From Meandrina meandrites (taxonomy: Eukaryota > Cnidaria > Anthozoa > Scleractinia > Meandrinidae), in NCBI GenBank assembly GCA_963693305.1, contig OY855904.1:35717417-35781416 (forward strand): a stretch of 64,000 nt of DNA, in the 5' to 3' direction. A program made the position numbers and the translations under genes. Below, piece by piece: positions 34,813 through 47,240 of the stretch (positions are counted from its first letter, which is position 1; every line of letters begins with the position of its first letter). A model generated the notes under the pieces. That model had not been told where the DNA came from, ran no database searches, and saw only the letters and a list, made by a program, of their open reading frames with translations.

Positions 34813-37589
34813 CTAGGGCGGCAACAAACAGATGGGTTAGGCAATTTAAACAACAGTAATGTCAACAGCAGCTATCATAATGTTTTGTATGGAGGTAACG
34901 GTATGATCCTGAATTCAGAAACTTAAAGGAGAAGTTCACTCCAGAATGGCCATTTATTTTCTTTACGCCAATAAAACGTTTATACAAAAATATGTTATTC
35001 ACCAAAATTTCAGCATCCAACGAGCGCTAAATCCCTACGAAATCTTTCTCTAAAGTAGCCCAAAATTCGACAACTGAACGTCGCCATCTTGGAGCCAGTA
35101 ATGTATGCGTGACGTCAAAGAGTTCAGCCTGAAGCTTAGCGGGAAAATTTAAATACTCGAAACTCCTTGTTTCTTTGTAGTGGCTTTTGTTTGTCAAAAT
35201 GCCTGTTTGTGCAGCTCCATGTTTCTCAAACAGATCTCCAAGAGATACAAAAAAACCTTTCACCTTTTCTTTCCTTTCAGACAGGCATTTTGACAAACAA
35301 AAGCCACTTCAAAGAAACAAGGAGTTTCGAGTATTTAAATTTTCCCGCTAAACTTCAGGCTGAACTCTTTGACGTCACGCATACATTACTGGCTCCAAGA
35401 TGGCGGCGTTCAGTTGTCGAATTTTGGGCTACTTTAGAGAAAGATTTCGTAGGGATTTGGCGTTCGTTGGATGCTGAAATTTTGGTGAATAACATATTTT
35501 TGTATAAACGTTTTATTGGCGTAAAGAAAATAAATGGCCATTCTGGAGTGAACTTCTCCTTTAAAGGTCAAATGAACCAAAATTTTGATTTTCCTTTATT
35601 TTTGCCCAATCTGTTAATTAAGAGCCAAATAAACATATTTTGAAGTTTCAAAGTAATTGGACTTTGCATCGCAGAGATATTGCAAGTTTAAAAGTGCTTA
35701 TTTTTGGCCTTCATAATCGTGGAGCAGTCGGAAAAATTGTCGGGAAATTGTCGGAAACACAACTAAGACGTCACTGTTGGTGACCTGTAAGATTGCGGGA
35801 AATTCAAAGCCGTTCAGTTCTGAAGTTCACTAAGTCGGTGACTTCGTTTAAAGCTGAAAATCATGGTGTTTTGAGCAGCAATAAACTGAAATAATACAAA
35901 GTCTAGAGTAAGTACTTTTAAGTTTTCTGAAGATTCAAAATTTAGAGAACGTTGGGTTGTAAAAATGAAAAGAGAATTGTTTGAACCAAAACAAGCACTC
36001 ACTCATTTATGCGGCTCATTTCACTGAAAACTGTATTAAACAACTGAAATCTATCAGTAGGGAGGTTTCTGGGTTTTTTGATCAGAAAATTAAATACGGC
36101 GAAGAGTGCCCGCCGAAGAACAAATTAAATACGGCGAAGAATGCCCGCCAAAGAACAGAGAGACTACGTACAACTGTTCGTTCATCTTTTGCTTAATGTA
36201 GCAAGTTGGAAGTAAGGAATTTTAATAACTAGAGCTTGCTAGTATTTTTATTTTGATTATTGACACTTTTATTTTGTTGGTTTGGCTTGGCAAGTATTGC
36301 GGACTTCAATATCAACTTCAGCATCGATTCAATATCCTCACCGAATAATGCAGCTTCCACGTGCACGCTTTTTGAGACGTGTTTTTGACGCATGTTAATA
36401 TGTACAAGCTAAATAAAATTTACATCTCTGTGGCCAAAATATGGACTATAAACAGGTAATAGAAACAAACCTCACAGTGTCCGCGGAGACAATCGGTAAA
36501 CGCTCTGTATTTATTATTCACCACCGAATTTTCCTTCAGCTGAAAACGACACGAATTTATTCATTCAAGAAAGTTTTACCCTGCGTGATGGTTTGAGGTT
36601 TCGAATTTGCATTGAGAAATATCCTTTCATTCAAGTTAAATTCTTGTGTAGAAATTTATTCTTGTGTTTTGTGTGACTCTCGAGTACGAAAAAGAAAATA
36701 GTGAATACAATTAATCTTAGCTTTTGGCCACATCCACATTCGTGCTCATACCGATCCGGGTTTGCAAGCCGCACACGTCCTGATTATATATAATTGCGTG
36801 CAAATCCAAAAAACCTGCATTTCAGTTGAGTTATATAACAAAATTCTTTGTTCCATACCAAGCTGAGTGGACTGATGGTTTTTATTAGCCATCCAGTGTT
36901 TGAAATCCTCCTATATCGCTCAATGCTCACAATTTTACTCAGTGCTTTAATAATTATTAATCTTTTAAACTGGATTCCAGTGTAGTAAAAAATATAACTA
37001 CCATGTTTTAAAAGAACTTAGGTCTTTTCAGAATGACTTGAATTACTCAGACTGACTCAAACTCTCAAACTTAACATTATTCGCTCTTTAAATGACGATC
37101 GTCCCCTCGATCGCCAAGCCTTCAAAAACAAAACTATTACGTCACAAAATTCAAAGCTCGATCCATTCCTTCCATTCCAGTTCGCGGTCATTTTTGGAGA
37201 CGTTTTCGTGAAGCCTTCGGAAATCTTCGTAGTTTTTGCTATAGTTCACGCTTAAAAGGCCCAGAAAGCAAAATTTCTTCCTAAGTTAATTTAATAATGG
37301 GTTCTTTTAGCGTTTGGTTGCTTTAAAATCGCAAAAGAAAGAATGTCGAAAATTTGGTTCATTTGACCTTTAAGACATTTTTATTCAAGAAGGCATTTTG
37401 TTAATACAATTAGGTTATATTTAGATTTTTATATAGTTCTTCTGCAAATTATTTTTCTTATAGTTAATTGTAAATAGTGTAAGTTTCGTTTTTGATTTCA
37501 TAGAAATTGTAAATAGGTTCTTATTTTTGGTATTTATTGTAATGCGCATTTGATTATTTTTATAGAAAATGCGCAATATAAATATTAAA

Positions 37590-37631
<42 letters not shown>

Positions 37632-40049
37632 TATTATTATAATGCAGTTGAATATTACCGTGAAACTTTGATTATAAGCCCTGAATTGATTCTTGTTCAA
37701 CATGACTTTTTTGTGCTTATTTTCACGAAGGTGGAATGGCGTTGAATGAAAGAAGAATCATATAATGGCCGTTTTTATACTAGAGACGCGTTACCCAATT
37801 TTCTTGGCTTAATGGGTTTGCCAAAATTCCATACCTATGGTGCTCCGCTGGAGCTTCGCTATAAAATATTATATTACAAGTATAATGTTATAAAAATTTA
37901 AGAATAATGTTCTAAAAATTATTATCAATAAAAAGCTAAAAGTACTTTGCTATTACGATGTTTTTAATACTCCGTTTAAAAATATCATACTCCATAGGTT
38001 TCTTTAAAACATCTGGTAAAGATGACCAATCGATGCTGAATTTGTAGCTGGTAGTTCTTTTACTCCAGTAAGGTCTTATTTTTGGGAGTCTAGGAAGATA
38101 GCTGTTCTTGAGTATTAGTAAAGAAGGGATAGAAGAAAGAAAATTAGTTTCGAAACACCACCAGACAGTTGAGCCCCACGCAAGAGCACCCCAGGTTGTC
38201 AGGGGACTGTTTCGGTGTCCATCTACCAATTTTTAACTTCAATTTCTAATTTTAAAATCACATTAAATCTTCGCTATTTCTCATTTCTCTAAATTTCACT
38301 AATTCTCCTTTCAACATCACCAGAAATTACCCAAAGTTTACAAAACATCCCAAAACATAGATTCATAGGATGAGTTAAGAGTGTTTTGAATTGCTTGAAA
38401 CGCGAACGAGATATTGCCATTAAACCCAAGTTACGCGACGGAAAGCGGCCTTCAGGTCCCCCGCCCTAAGCTTTTTGTCGTAGAAATTTGTTTGGGCGCT
38501 GCATTACTTCAGATTTTTTTTTCTCACGTTAAAAAATGATCTGGACATTTCATTTCAACTTAAACGAAGTGATTGTACAAAAAGGCGGCAAAATCGCTGG
38601 AACGTTGTTCACATTTTAAACTGAATGAAAGGCAGGAAGAAAGGATGCTGGAGAACGTAGATCTTCGTGTACATTTCTCGCTATATTTACTCATCTACAT
38701 CATGGAAATTTATGCCAATTATTTAGGATAACCTTTTAACGGGAAGATCCGAAATAATTGCCGACCTGAACACGATAAATCGGACTACAAGTCAGAAACA
38801 GCGAGAGTTGAAGCAGTGTCAACGGTTCCTGCGGCAGTGACCAAAGCTGGAAAATTAATTGAGCTAAAATAATTTAAGTGAGCTCAGAGCCGGTAAAGTT
38901 CACTGAAGTGATGGATAAAAGACTGTTAAAAGCTACACCGAAAGGAAGGAAGAGATTGATCTTCGGTGATAATTCATATAATATATATGTCGGTGGTGCC
39001 TGAGTAAGCTTACAACGGAACTGCCGTGTTCGTCTCCGATATGATTGGGCTGGTTTGAACTTTGCCCTGCAGAATTAACAAGCCTTCGCCAAATATGAGC
39101 TAACAAACAAAATGAATAAACTAGGCTTAAGCCAAATTTTATTGTTAGAATCTGTTTATATTGTTGTTGAAGTTGTGTTGACTTTCAGATATTCTGGTAA
39201 ATTATAAATTCTATTTATAATGCTGCTTTTAAACCAGTTAGCTTTAATCACTTCTGTACATTTCATACAGACATTGTATATTAAATGTTTCGTTCCAAAT
39301 TTTGTGTTTTAAATAGTGGAGTTAACTATGACTTTCATTGCTGGATTTTGAAAAGAATATTGAATTTTTCACTTCGGCACGGATCAAAAACATGATTTCG
39401 CCTTTCCAAATTACAAACTACAGTTAGTGAAAAATCCCTCAAACAAGTCAAAACAAACACGAGTAAAACTTCTGTACAACTTAAATATGTTTGTTATTAG
39501 ATTTATTGTCCAACTGCTCTGTGTTACGTTTATTTTGAATTTGTTTAGAGGGCCACGAATCCATCAGTGTTTACTGTTAAGTGTCACCCTCGAAAAATAA
39601 AGTTGATTAGTAATGGTAATAGGTCTGAGTGGAGTCCAATTCGGTCTGTAATCATACGAGTGATTAACAAAATCGGACGACCGCGTAGCGGGAGTCCGAT
39701 TTGTTTAATCACGAGTATGATTACAGACAGAATTGGACGACACAAAGTCCTGTTACCAATTAATCGTAAGTATAACAAAATTCGAGAAAAAAATTTAGAT
39801 AAAGCGAAGCCTACTAAGGACTTATCATCACTAAGGCAAAAAAGCCATTCTTGAAGCTGAACGTTTTAGGAATATCAAGGAGTATTTAGTCACATCAAGG
39901 GACCAAATAAAGAGCGCGCGCATGTGCAGCACGCGAACTTTGTTATTGGACACCTTGATATTGGACACTTTGGCCGCGCGCGCTCCAATATGGTAAAAAA
40001 TAGGGCGTGCTAAGAACCAATCAGATTCGAGAATTTTGTTATAGTTGTG

Positions 40050-40109
<60 letters not shown>

Positions 40110-43100
40110 TTCATCGGTCGCGTTTTTTTTATTTCAGTGTTGAAATCTCGTACGCGTGATTTTAGATTCGTAAATGAATTTCGTTGCGAGTTACCTGTGT
40201 CACCTGTGCTTGGGTGAATGAGTTAAAACTTTTTCTACCGCACATTTGCTTACCCGTAACAAAGGAAATTCATTCAGTTCTCTTCAGAAAATTCTCTAAG
40301 GTATTTGGCAACGTGTACGATAGAACAGAACAGTCAATCATGCAACCAAACCAAGACGGTTCAAAACTACTTTTGTAAGCTTATTAGATAGCGAGCACCA
40401 CCGTGGGTTTTTTTTTGTACCTCGAGATATTTCTTTTTCCTGTGAGCAAATTTCTTGTGCCATAAGATATTTGGCCCGGGACGCTTAGAAATGGTGTAGC
40501 TAATTATTCGGAAACACTGCGAACACTAGCAAAAAAAATAATAAATGGCAGCGCTGCTTTTTGGCCTGCCTAAATCTATGTATTGGCGTTTTATAGAGAA
40601 CAGCAGCTGAATCCAAAGCGTCAACCAGCTAGGGGAGTCCATTTGAGATATTCGAAAGCTTCAGTTGGTGACAACTTGTTTCCCATAATTCTATAAGCAA
40701 ACCTGTTTTGAAAGGCTTGTAAGCGATCAATATTGGATATCAAGCCAGGTTGGTCGCCTCAGACAATGTCACCATGGTGAAACGAGGCAAACCTAGACCG
40801 TTGTAATTAGTAATGCGAGTCTTGTAATCAAGCATCTCTTCGAAGTCACATGACATTTAACAATACAGCTGTTTCCCGCCAAAAGTCATTGCAAAATCTA
40901 TGACGTCAGAGGGTAACAGTGAACAACGGTGCACTGTTACACGCGAATGTTGACCGAAGACCACCGTTCTGAAGTCTTCGTTGTGCTATGTAACAAATCA
41001 CTTAATAACTGGTACCTCAGGAAACCATTTAATTCTGCGGAGCCTCGGGAAACATTGAGATTCGAGGGAAACAAAATCAACTGTTTCCCTTGGGACCAGT
41101 CATTAAGTGTTAATTATTTAATGGCCATTTCATTAACGTAATGCAAAATAGTCGTAGTGTCAAACAGACCTTTGTTTTAAACGAACGTATAATGCAATCT
41201 ACTTATTATAAAATCTGCGCTATCCACTCAATTGTGATTTGTCTGGTGAAGGACGTTATCCAACCTTTGAACAATGAAAAGGGGCACGTGCTAGATTGAC
41301 CCACAGATCATAAGCTATAAAATAGAAGATCAAGAAAGTCAGATTTTCAGTTTTGGGGCAAATTCACAATGCAGGTAAATTGCACAGAAGAAGTCAAGGA
41401 AGCTGAAACAGCCTTTACCCGTTGAAGGTAATATTTGGAGATTCTTTTATATAGCCATCGGAAACCTTATGCACCTGAATTCTTGACTCAGAAACTCCAA
41501 TTTCTCTTGCCAACTGATCTCTCCCTGACGCAGATGGGTATTGATTGATTTTAAATGCTGCTTCAAGTTCACGCAGTTGGTGGCTTGTATACTTGATGCG
41601 TTCTCTTCTTTGAATTTGAAGCGGAAATGGCTGGCATGTGTCTTCAGCATCCTGGAAATTCTCTATGACGGCTAACAAAAGTAATGTCAATTATTAGATC
41701 TAGTCACTTAGCAAACAAGTCGGTACAGACTCGCAGAAGAACTTGTTAAAATTCAGTTTGTGGTTAAGTTCTTATACATTAACATATATGCGGGCATATA
41801 TGCACTGGTCCATGTAAAGATAACCCATTTAAGACTGGGGGTTGTATTTTGTCCACAAGGGATCCGTCTAGGTAACGAAAAGTCCTGATTACAGAAAAGC
41901 TGACCAAAAGGTCCTCCAGGATTTGAGGATGGGCTCTATATGGCCACCCATTTTTGCAAAGCCCACGATATCACGGAAACTGGGAGTATTCTGGACACAG
42001 GCACCAGACTTGTAATCCAAAGACGAAAAAACAATTTGAAGTTCTGAGTCAATATAACAGGATTGTTTGTATGTATCTGAAACGCTTTATTTTATCTCAT
42101 GAAGGACTACTTTGAGTAGCAATGCTGTGAACTTAGACACATTACATCAAATCCCATTTCTCATTTTCTAGTTCACGACGCTTTTTATAATCAAAATGCA
42201 ACAAATCCATGTGTTATAAAGCTTGAGAAAGCCTCGGGTAAACATTTCTCTAGCCGTGAAAATAGAATTAGTTTTTCGAATAAGTGTCTATATGAACATC
42301 ATCCTTTCACTCGGCCGTAAAACCAGATGGCATTTGGCAAGACTAATTATAAGACCTGAACTTGAACTGAACTTTATTTTTGTTATTTAAATATTGTTAT
42401 TATATAATACAGGCGTTGTTAATTTTATAAAATGTTTTACCAGTTTGGAGACTTCAATATAGTCATCTTTACAGTTTAAAACATCATGGAGTAGTTTTTT
42501 AATTTTATTTTTAAATTCAGATTTGTTTAGTGATTTTAGTGATTGCGGGATTGTATTCCAGATTGAGAACTGGAGATATATGCCAAATCTTACCAAATCT
42601 TGCCAAATCCCTCAGTGTAATTGTTTTTTGTAGTTGGTTATCAAGAATTTAAGATTACACACACATTTACAGACGATGATTTAAAGATGATGAACACACA
42701 AAGATTGATTTTTTACTGACCTGTCTGTTCATGTTCAGCTATTCTTCCATTGCCAACTAAGGAAGAAGAAGGCACCGATGACAGAATCGACGAGGAGGAT
42801 TGCCCGTTACATGATAGGTTTAAGATGCTTGCTATCATGTAGGAATTACTGCTGCGTTCTTGGATTATCCCGGACGCTGTTTCTAATTTATTCTTCAACA
42901 ATCGACTGATGGAACTGAGAGATGGAAGACTTTCTTTACTGCACAGGCCATCTTGAACAAGGCGATCTCGTATCTCCCAAGAAAACAGTCTCGGTTGTTC
43001 TTTCCTGTATTCCAAGATTCTTTGTGCTATGCGAGGAGTGATCACACGGGGTCGGCCTACACCTTCTCCACCAGGTTGGATTGAACCAGTTTTGCGATAC

Positions 43101-43828
43101 TTAGACAACAGCTTACTAATGCAGCCATGAGTGATTCGTAAACGGCGGCTGATATCACAAGGACGAAATCCTCGAAGAGCTAAAGCAAGGATTTCCTGTC
43201 GAATTTCTTTTGGAAGTGGTTTGCCGTTGATATAAGCACCTCCAAGTTGATTTAAACGCCCTGGTCCTACGTACGGCAAAAGGAAGTCACGATTTTACAT
43301 GTAATTTACAGTGGGTGCTTGTAAGCAGGAGATTTAGTTCTTTGTAAACATACATGGGAGGCAAGCATCGTTTGTTCAGCGGAAGCATTAAAAAAAGAAT
43401 CTATAAAAGTGTGTAAAATAACTCAACTTCCATACACCGCTCATTCGAGAAACGTACTTTTATGATACTGTATTGAAATAAACACCAACTAATAGTTGTT
43501 TACATCTTTGTCAAGACAAAGCAGCTCAGTGAGAGCTACCCATATATTGCTTAGCTGAATGTACACCCGGTCGATAACGGATCACAAATTTTAAACCATT
43601 TCAATATATTAGGGAAGGGTGATCGTAGCACCAGGTGCCACAAGGTTTAGATGTTCTTAAAAGTCGTTAACATCTCTGTTCTCTGCGTGTAAACTGCCGA
43701 GAATGAGCTGATTTGATTTTGCTAACCGAGTTCAGTATCAACATTGCGGTAAAGGCGTCTCATGAAGATTTTTAAAAGCAATGGAAGGTGTTTTTACCTG
43801 CATGAGGAAAATTAAAAGTATCTTCCAT
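34636..43828 (-). CDS. PaxD: Pax gene C (paired domain + homeodomain), 4 coding exons
   Basis: Predicted 316-residue Pax factor. Exons: 43828-43798, 43266-42721, 41671-41475 and 34812-34636. The paired domain differs from A only at RPCDIS and RILEY. The homeodomain matches A and B (Ser50, Cys56). The last exon has lost 24 nt (eight residues) and the ancestral stop, so the protein gains LNCYHHQ before TAG. Exon 1 exists twice: a second copy (44192-44162) lies upstream in a 364-bp tandem duplication. Intron 3 has collected two TTAA-flanked elements and LINE pieces; intron 2 holds a LINE tail. Head to head with gene D, about 4.1 kb away. Intact frame; the altered tail may change effector function. 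Confidence 0.87.
34923..35564. mobile_element. Foldback element flanked by TTAA
   Basis: The arms (34927-35210 and 35282-35560) are near-perfect inverted repeats of about 280 bp starting AGGAGAAGTTCACTCCAGAA, with a 70-bp loop. TTAA flanks it at 34923-34926 and 35561-35564, as expected of a piggyBac-mobilised MITE. No transposase. Confidence 0.85.
35561..37373. mobile_element. Second TTAA-flanked element, sharing the junction
   Basis: Begins AGGTCAAATGAACC right after the shared TTAA (35561-35564). It ends GGTTCATTTGACCT at 37369, followed by TTAA at 37370-37373. The interior has TTGTCGGAAA-type words and a repeated GAAGA(G/A)TGCCCGCC..GAACA motif (36104-36155), but no recognised coding region. 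Confidence 0.8.
37374..37645 (+). mobile_element. LINE 3' UTR with (ATT)n tail
   Basis: TTTTTATTCAAGAAGGCATT, then AT-rich sequence and ATGCGCAATATAAAT, leads into an (ATT)n run (about 37590-37640). This form suits CR1/L2-type LINE 3' ends. Confidence 0.5.
37936..38229 (-). mobile_element. Possible LINE C-terminal fragment
   Basis: A 97-codon frame with KRTTSYKFSIDWSSLPDVLKK has the look of a non-LTR polyprotein tail, but I cannot assign it firmly. AT-rich flanks follow. Confidence 0.3.
38230..39560 (-). other. Gene C intron 3, no feature recognised
   Basis: AT-rich intron sequence. No open frame with a known domain on either strand. Confidence 0.4.
39622..39745. repeat. Inverted repeat
   Basis: AATTCGGTCTGTAATCATAC..GTGATTAA and its near reverse complement TTAATCACGAGTATGATTACA surround CCGCGTAGCGGG. 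A foldback repeat of about 50-bp arms; its symmetry explains the mirror-image reading frames on both strands. Confidence 0.8.
40050..40110 (+). repeat. (ATT)n microsatellite
   Basis: About 20 ATT units. Confidence 0.97.
40580..40870 (-). mobile_element. LINE reverse-transcriptase C-terminal relic
   Basis: The minus strand reads GDQPGLISNIDRLQAFQNRF, AYRIMGNKLSPTEAFEYLKW and TPLAG, the thumb/C-terminal text of CR1/L2-like non-LTR elements. Upstream in-frame stops (HHGDIV*) show that it is dead. Confidence 0.7.
41475..41671 (-). CDS. PaxD: Gene C exon 3: homeodomain residues 1-46
   Basis: Acceptor TTTTGTTAG and donor CAG|GTGCAT. The homeodomain part matches A and B. The linker carries VIENFQDAEDTCQPF, so it is the most diverged of the three. 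Confidence 0.92.
42380..42600 (-). mobile_element. LINE C-terminal fragment in gene C intron 2
   Basis: Encodes LQFSIWNTIPQSLKSLNKSE and FKNKIKKLL, the usual end of CR1/L2-like polyproteins, followed by a short AT-rich 3' tail. Confidence 0.65.
42721..43266 (-). CDS. PaxD: Gene C exon 2: paired domain
   Basis: 546 nt; acceptor ACGTAG|GA, donor ACAG|GTCAGT. Nearly identical to A and B at nucleotide level, including most silent sites, while the intron beyond the donor differs at once. Confidence 0.95.
43628..43638. promoter_or_regulatory. Palindromic E-box in conserved intron 1 block, gene C
   Basis: GCACCAGGTGC within the block 43564-43738, shared with A and B. Confidence 0.45.
43798..43828 (-). 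CDS. PaxD: Gene C exon 1 (proximal copy)
   Basis: MEDTFNFPHA plus the first base of Gly11; donor GCAG|GTAAAA. Confidence 0.78.
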
Positions 43829-44161
43829 CTTCGAGCAATATTTGAGTAACGATCTCGTCTTTTACAGCCGGTACGGTTGTCTGAAATGTGAAACCTGAGA
43901 AATTATAAATATTTTTGTGACTCGTAAATCTCCGTATCCCATTCGGAGAGTGTTCGCCACTGCCGTTGAAACACTTGATCTTCGTGAAAAATTGCCGTCA
44001 GTTACCACCGGCTGCGCCCAGAGAACGTCACTAGAAATATTGGAAAAAAACTGTAAACTGCCGGGAATGAGCTGATTTGATTTTGCTAACCGAGTTCAGT
44101 ATCAACATTGCGGTAAAGGCGTCTCATGAAGATTTTTAAAAGCAATGGAAGGTGTTTTTAC

Positions 44162-44192
44162 CTGCATGTGGAAAATTAAAAGTATCTTCCAT
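44162..44192 (-). CDS. PaxD: Gene C exon 1 (distal duplicate copy)
   Basis: Encodes the same MEDTFNFPHA with an intact donor; one silent change (CCA for CCT). It could serve as an alternative first exon spliced to 43266. Confidence 0.65.
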
Positions 44193-44416
44193 CTTCGAGC
44201 AATATTTAAGTAACGATCTCGTCTTTTACAGCCGGTACGGTTGTCTGAAATGTGAAACCTGAGAAATTATAAATATTTTTGTGACTCGTAAATCTCCGTA
44301 TCCCATTCGGAGAGTGTTCGCCACTGCCGTTGAAACACTTGATCTTCGTGAAAAATTGCCGTCAGTTACCACCGGCTGCGCCCAGAGAACGTCACTAGAA
44401 ATATTGGAAAAAAACT

Positions 44417-47240
44417 TTTTTTCAAAACACCTGACACGTGGACTAAAATAATTCTAGATGTAAGGAAGGAATGAATAAATTGCTAAATAACTGGCAAATC
44501 GTGGCTTTCCGTGTCGGGTTCGGCGAAATTTCGCCACTGTCGTCACGTCAATTACCTGCACCTCCGCCTGCGTCGGAAAAAGGCGTGACGTGGACTAACA
44601 CAACATGTCGCATTCCGCACATTTTGTTGTCCCCTCCAGATGGTAAAGAACAAACGAACCAAAATTTCATTAGCGGGTCATAGCGTGACACTGACAACTG
44701 AGCTACAGTTTTTCACCGAGTTCCGAGTCAGACTGTTGCAGGCTTACGGAAATTTTAATTTTATTCCTGTTTCGCATTAAAATTAACACTTCTCACAGAA
44801 ATGTCCAGCTGCCAACGTATTGACGTTTTTATTTCCTATTTGTCTTTTCTACTTTATTCCATGCACCCACATAACACACAATAAAACTGAATTAAGTTCT
44901 ACTTGAATTAATGCAAATTTTCCTTTTTCCTTTTTGAATGAAATTCTTTTAACATATTATGGTTTACGTAGTCACCCACGCCAGCCACGCCACATGCCTT
45001 TCAGTCATTCTTATTAAGCGTTGTTCACCATTTTTCTCAAAACCCACGCAGATTTGTAGGGAAGACCTCTTGCCGGAACAGCTACAATACTTTGCTAAAA
45101 GACCTAAAGGAGATTAAGAATTTCTGTAAAGTTTTCTAAAACACTTTATTGTTGTGAACACGTCAAACGGAAACTATTCAACAGCCGAAATTGTACCGAG
45201 CGAAAACTTGGCGATAAAGGCAAAAATAAAGTTACCAAACAGAACTCATAACATGGTAACAGTTTCAATACAGTTACGAAGAACTTATCAAAACTTTAGC
45301 GGCTTTCAAGCTGACCCCACGGGAGAAAAATGAATTTGAAGTTATCCATATTTTAGTTAAAACGGACGTTTCACGTTAGTTCAAAACAACATTACACGCG
45401 TTTTAATAAAGCATATTCACGATGTTTGACATAAATTTTCTCTAAAATGCTTTAGAATCTTACCTCGAGGTCACTCAGAGAAATGAATTACAGTGAGATG
45501 TTTCAAATAGTATACGAAATGTTGCAGGTGTAAGTAGATTTTTGGCAATTACTGTTTGCACTCACTGCTCGATCTCTCGGCGGAATCCGTCTTAAAAATT
45601 ACCGAGTTTAATGAAAAAGGTACGATGTGTGAGACACCGATAATTCAGGAAAATGTTGAAAGAACCAGATCACCTGTGAGTAAATGGATTCAGCCTATCA
45701 TCAGTAGTGGCGGGGGCGTTTAAAACAGGGCAACAAGGCGCATTTGCAATGCAAATGTCATTGCGAGCGTCATTTTTTTTAACAAAGAGAATAGATAGTT
45801 AATACTTTGGTAAACGGGATTGACAAAATGATTAATCTATGTTTTATTGGCCGGCATCGGTACCGGACGTTTAAGTTGACATGATTGTTACAAATAAGTC
45901 CCATTTTGGTATTGCAAGAATTTTTGAGTCAATAAGAACCAACTTAAATACAGAAGAAATAAAATGGACAAAGTTGATGGAAAGATTAAATGGGAAATGT
46001 AAAATGAAAAATTGAAGCAAAGAACATAACATCAAAAGAACTCAACGTATACTGTATATTTATTTCTGTACAAATTGTATTAACTGTTTAACTTAATTTC
46101 GACCGAACACAACCAGAGAAATTTAGTATCAAAGCACACTCTGTCACAGTCTTTGCACAGGCTGTCAAATGTAGCTTTCAGCAAGACAGTGCCCTGACTT
46201 TTTTTCACTATTTCAAAACAAAAGAGGGCGATCTCGCTATCAGTGCTGTGCTGTTACTAAAGTGAAAACTTTATCATGAGAGAAGAAGAATAGGCAAGGT
46301 CAGGGACGGGAAATGTGAAGTATGGCGCAGAGAAATGCAACTATTGCTTGGTGCATGGTAAGGATATCATTGTGCGGGAATATAATGTGAGCAACAGTGA
46401 GGGCCAACTTTGACAACCAGTATGCAAGGTAAAATGTGAACACTCAAATACTCTTGATTCTCGCTAGCACATGACTTCACTCAACTCTTGGAAAACAACA
46501 AAATGTCGGGTAGACAATGTATCCGGGATACAGGTCAAAAGTGCTATTTGTTGGGTAGTTTTTTTCCAAGACGTTACGTCGTTATATGCAATTTGAAAAC
46601 ATATCAAATATCCAAAACTTTCCGAAAGATTAACCATACGTATCTCACAGCGACGGTATCACTCATGGCCAACTGGAAAGAAAAAAGGTTCTTGTTTTAG
46701 TGCGTTCTTTTATTGGGTTCTGTTATGCGGATCAAAGATCTAAACTTCCTCTAGTGAGGATGTTCCACATCAGTGAACATAACACAAATCAAACAAATTA
46801 TTGCGAAAACTTTACCCGCAAACGGTCAAGTCTCCTGCTGGGTTAAATTTGGTTTTGATAGTATTTTATTTTCATACATTTCAGATGTTACACTGAAACA
46901 AAAGTTATTTTATGGTTGGCAGGCGAAATAATTTGCTATATTCATCTACTTTAAAATATTTGTGGACAACTCCCGTCTAAATTTGAAAGATGTCTAGCTT
47001 GTAGGTCTTGTAGACCACGAGCTCGAATTTCTATGACCCAATAGTCACCGCGGCGCATCCGAGATGACTGTGTAGTAACATAGTAAGTTGACTACTGAAG
47101 CCAAAATCAAGAACAATCGGCCCTATCAGCAAATAGAAAGCAATGGGAGAACCAACAAGAGTCCCAGATTTCCAACATATAGCATACGATAATGAACTAA
47201 ACCATCGCATAAGCGAACTCTTTTCCAAATACTACACTAA
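44417..47240. other. Shared 5' region between genes C and D
   Basis: No gene seen. The part up to about 45070 aligns with the A and B 5' flanks; the middle (about 45200-47200) is unique AT-rich sequence. As the only spacer between the divergent C and D starts, it is the best place for shared enhancers. Confidence 0.45.

Larger units (their letters stand above)
43688..44416. repeat. 364-bp tandem duplication carrying exon 1 of gene C
   Basis: Two direct copies (about 43688-44051 and 44052-44415) differ by very few bases, for example CTGCCGAGAA/CTGCCGGGAA and CATGAGGAA/CATGTGGAA. Each holds exon 1, its donor and the presumed 5' UTR. Confidence 0.93.

Noticed and set aside
35027..35643. Twin open frames on both strands
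   Set aside because: They are mirror images produced by the foldback element, not genes.
43688..44416. Duplication as an assembly artefact
   Set aside because: The two copies differ at several bases, so they are not a simple repeated read; long reads would still be useful.
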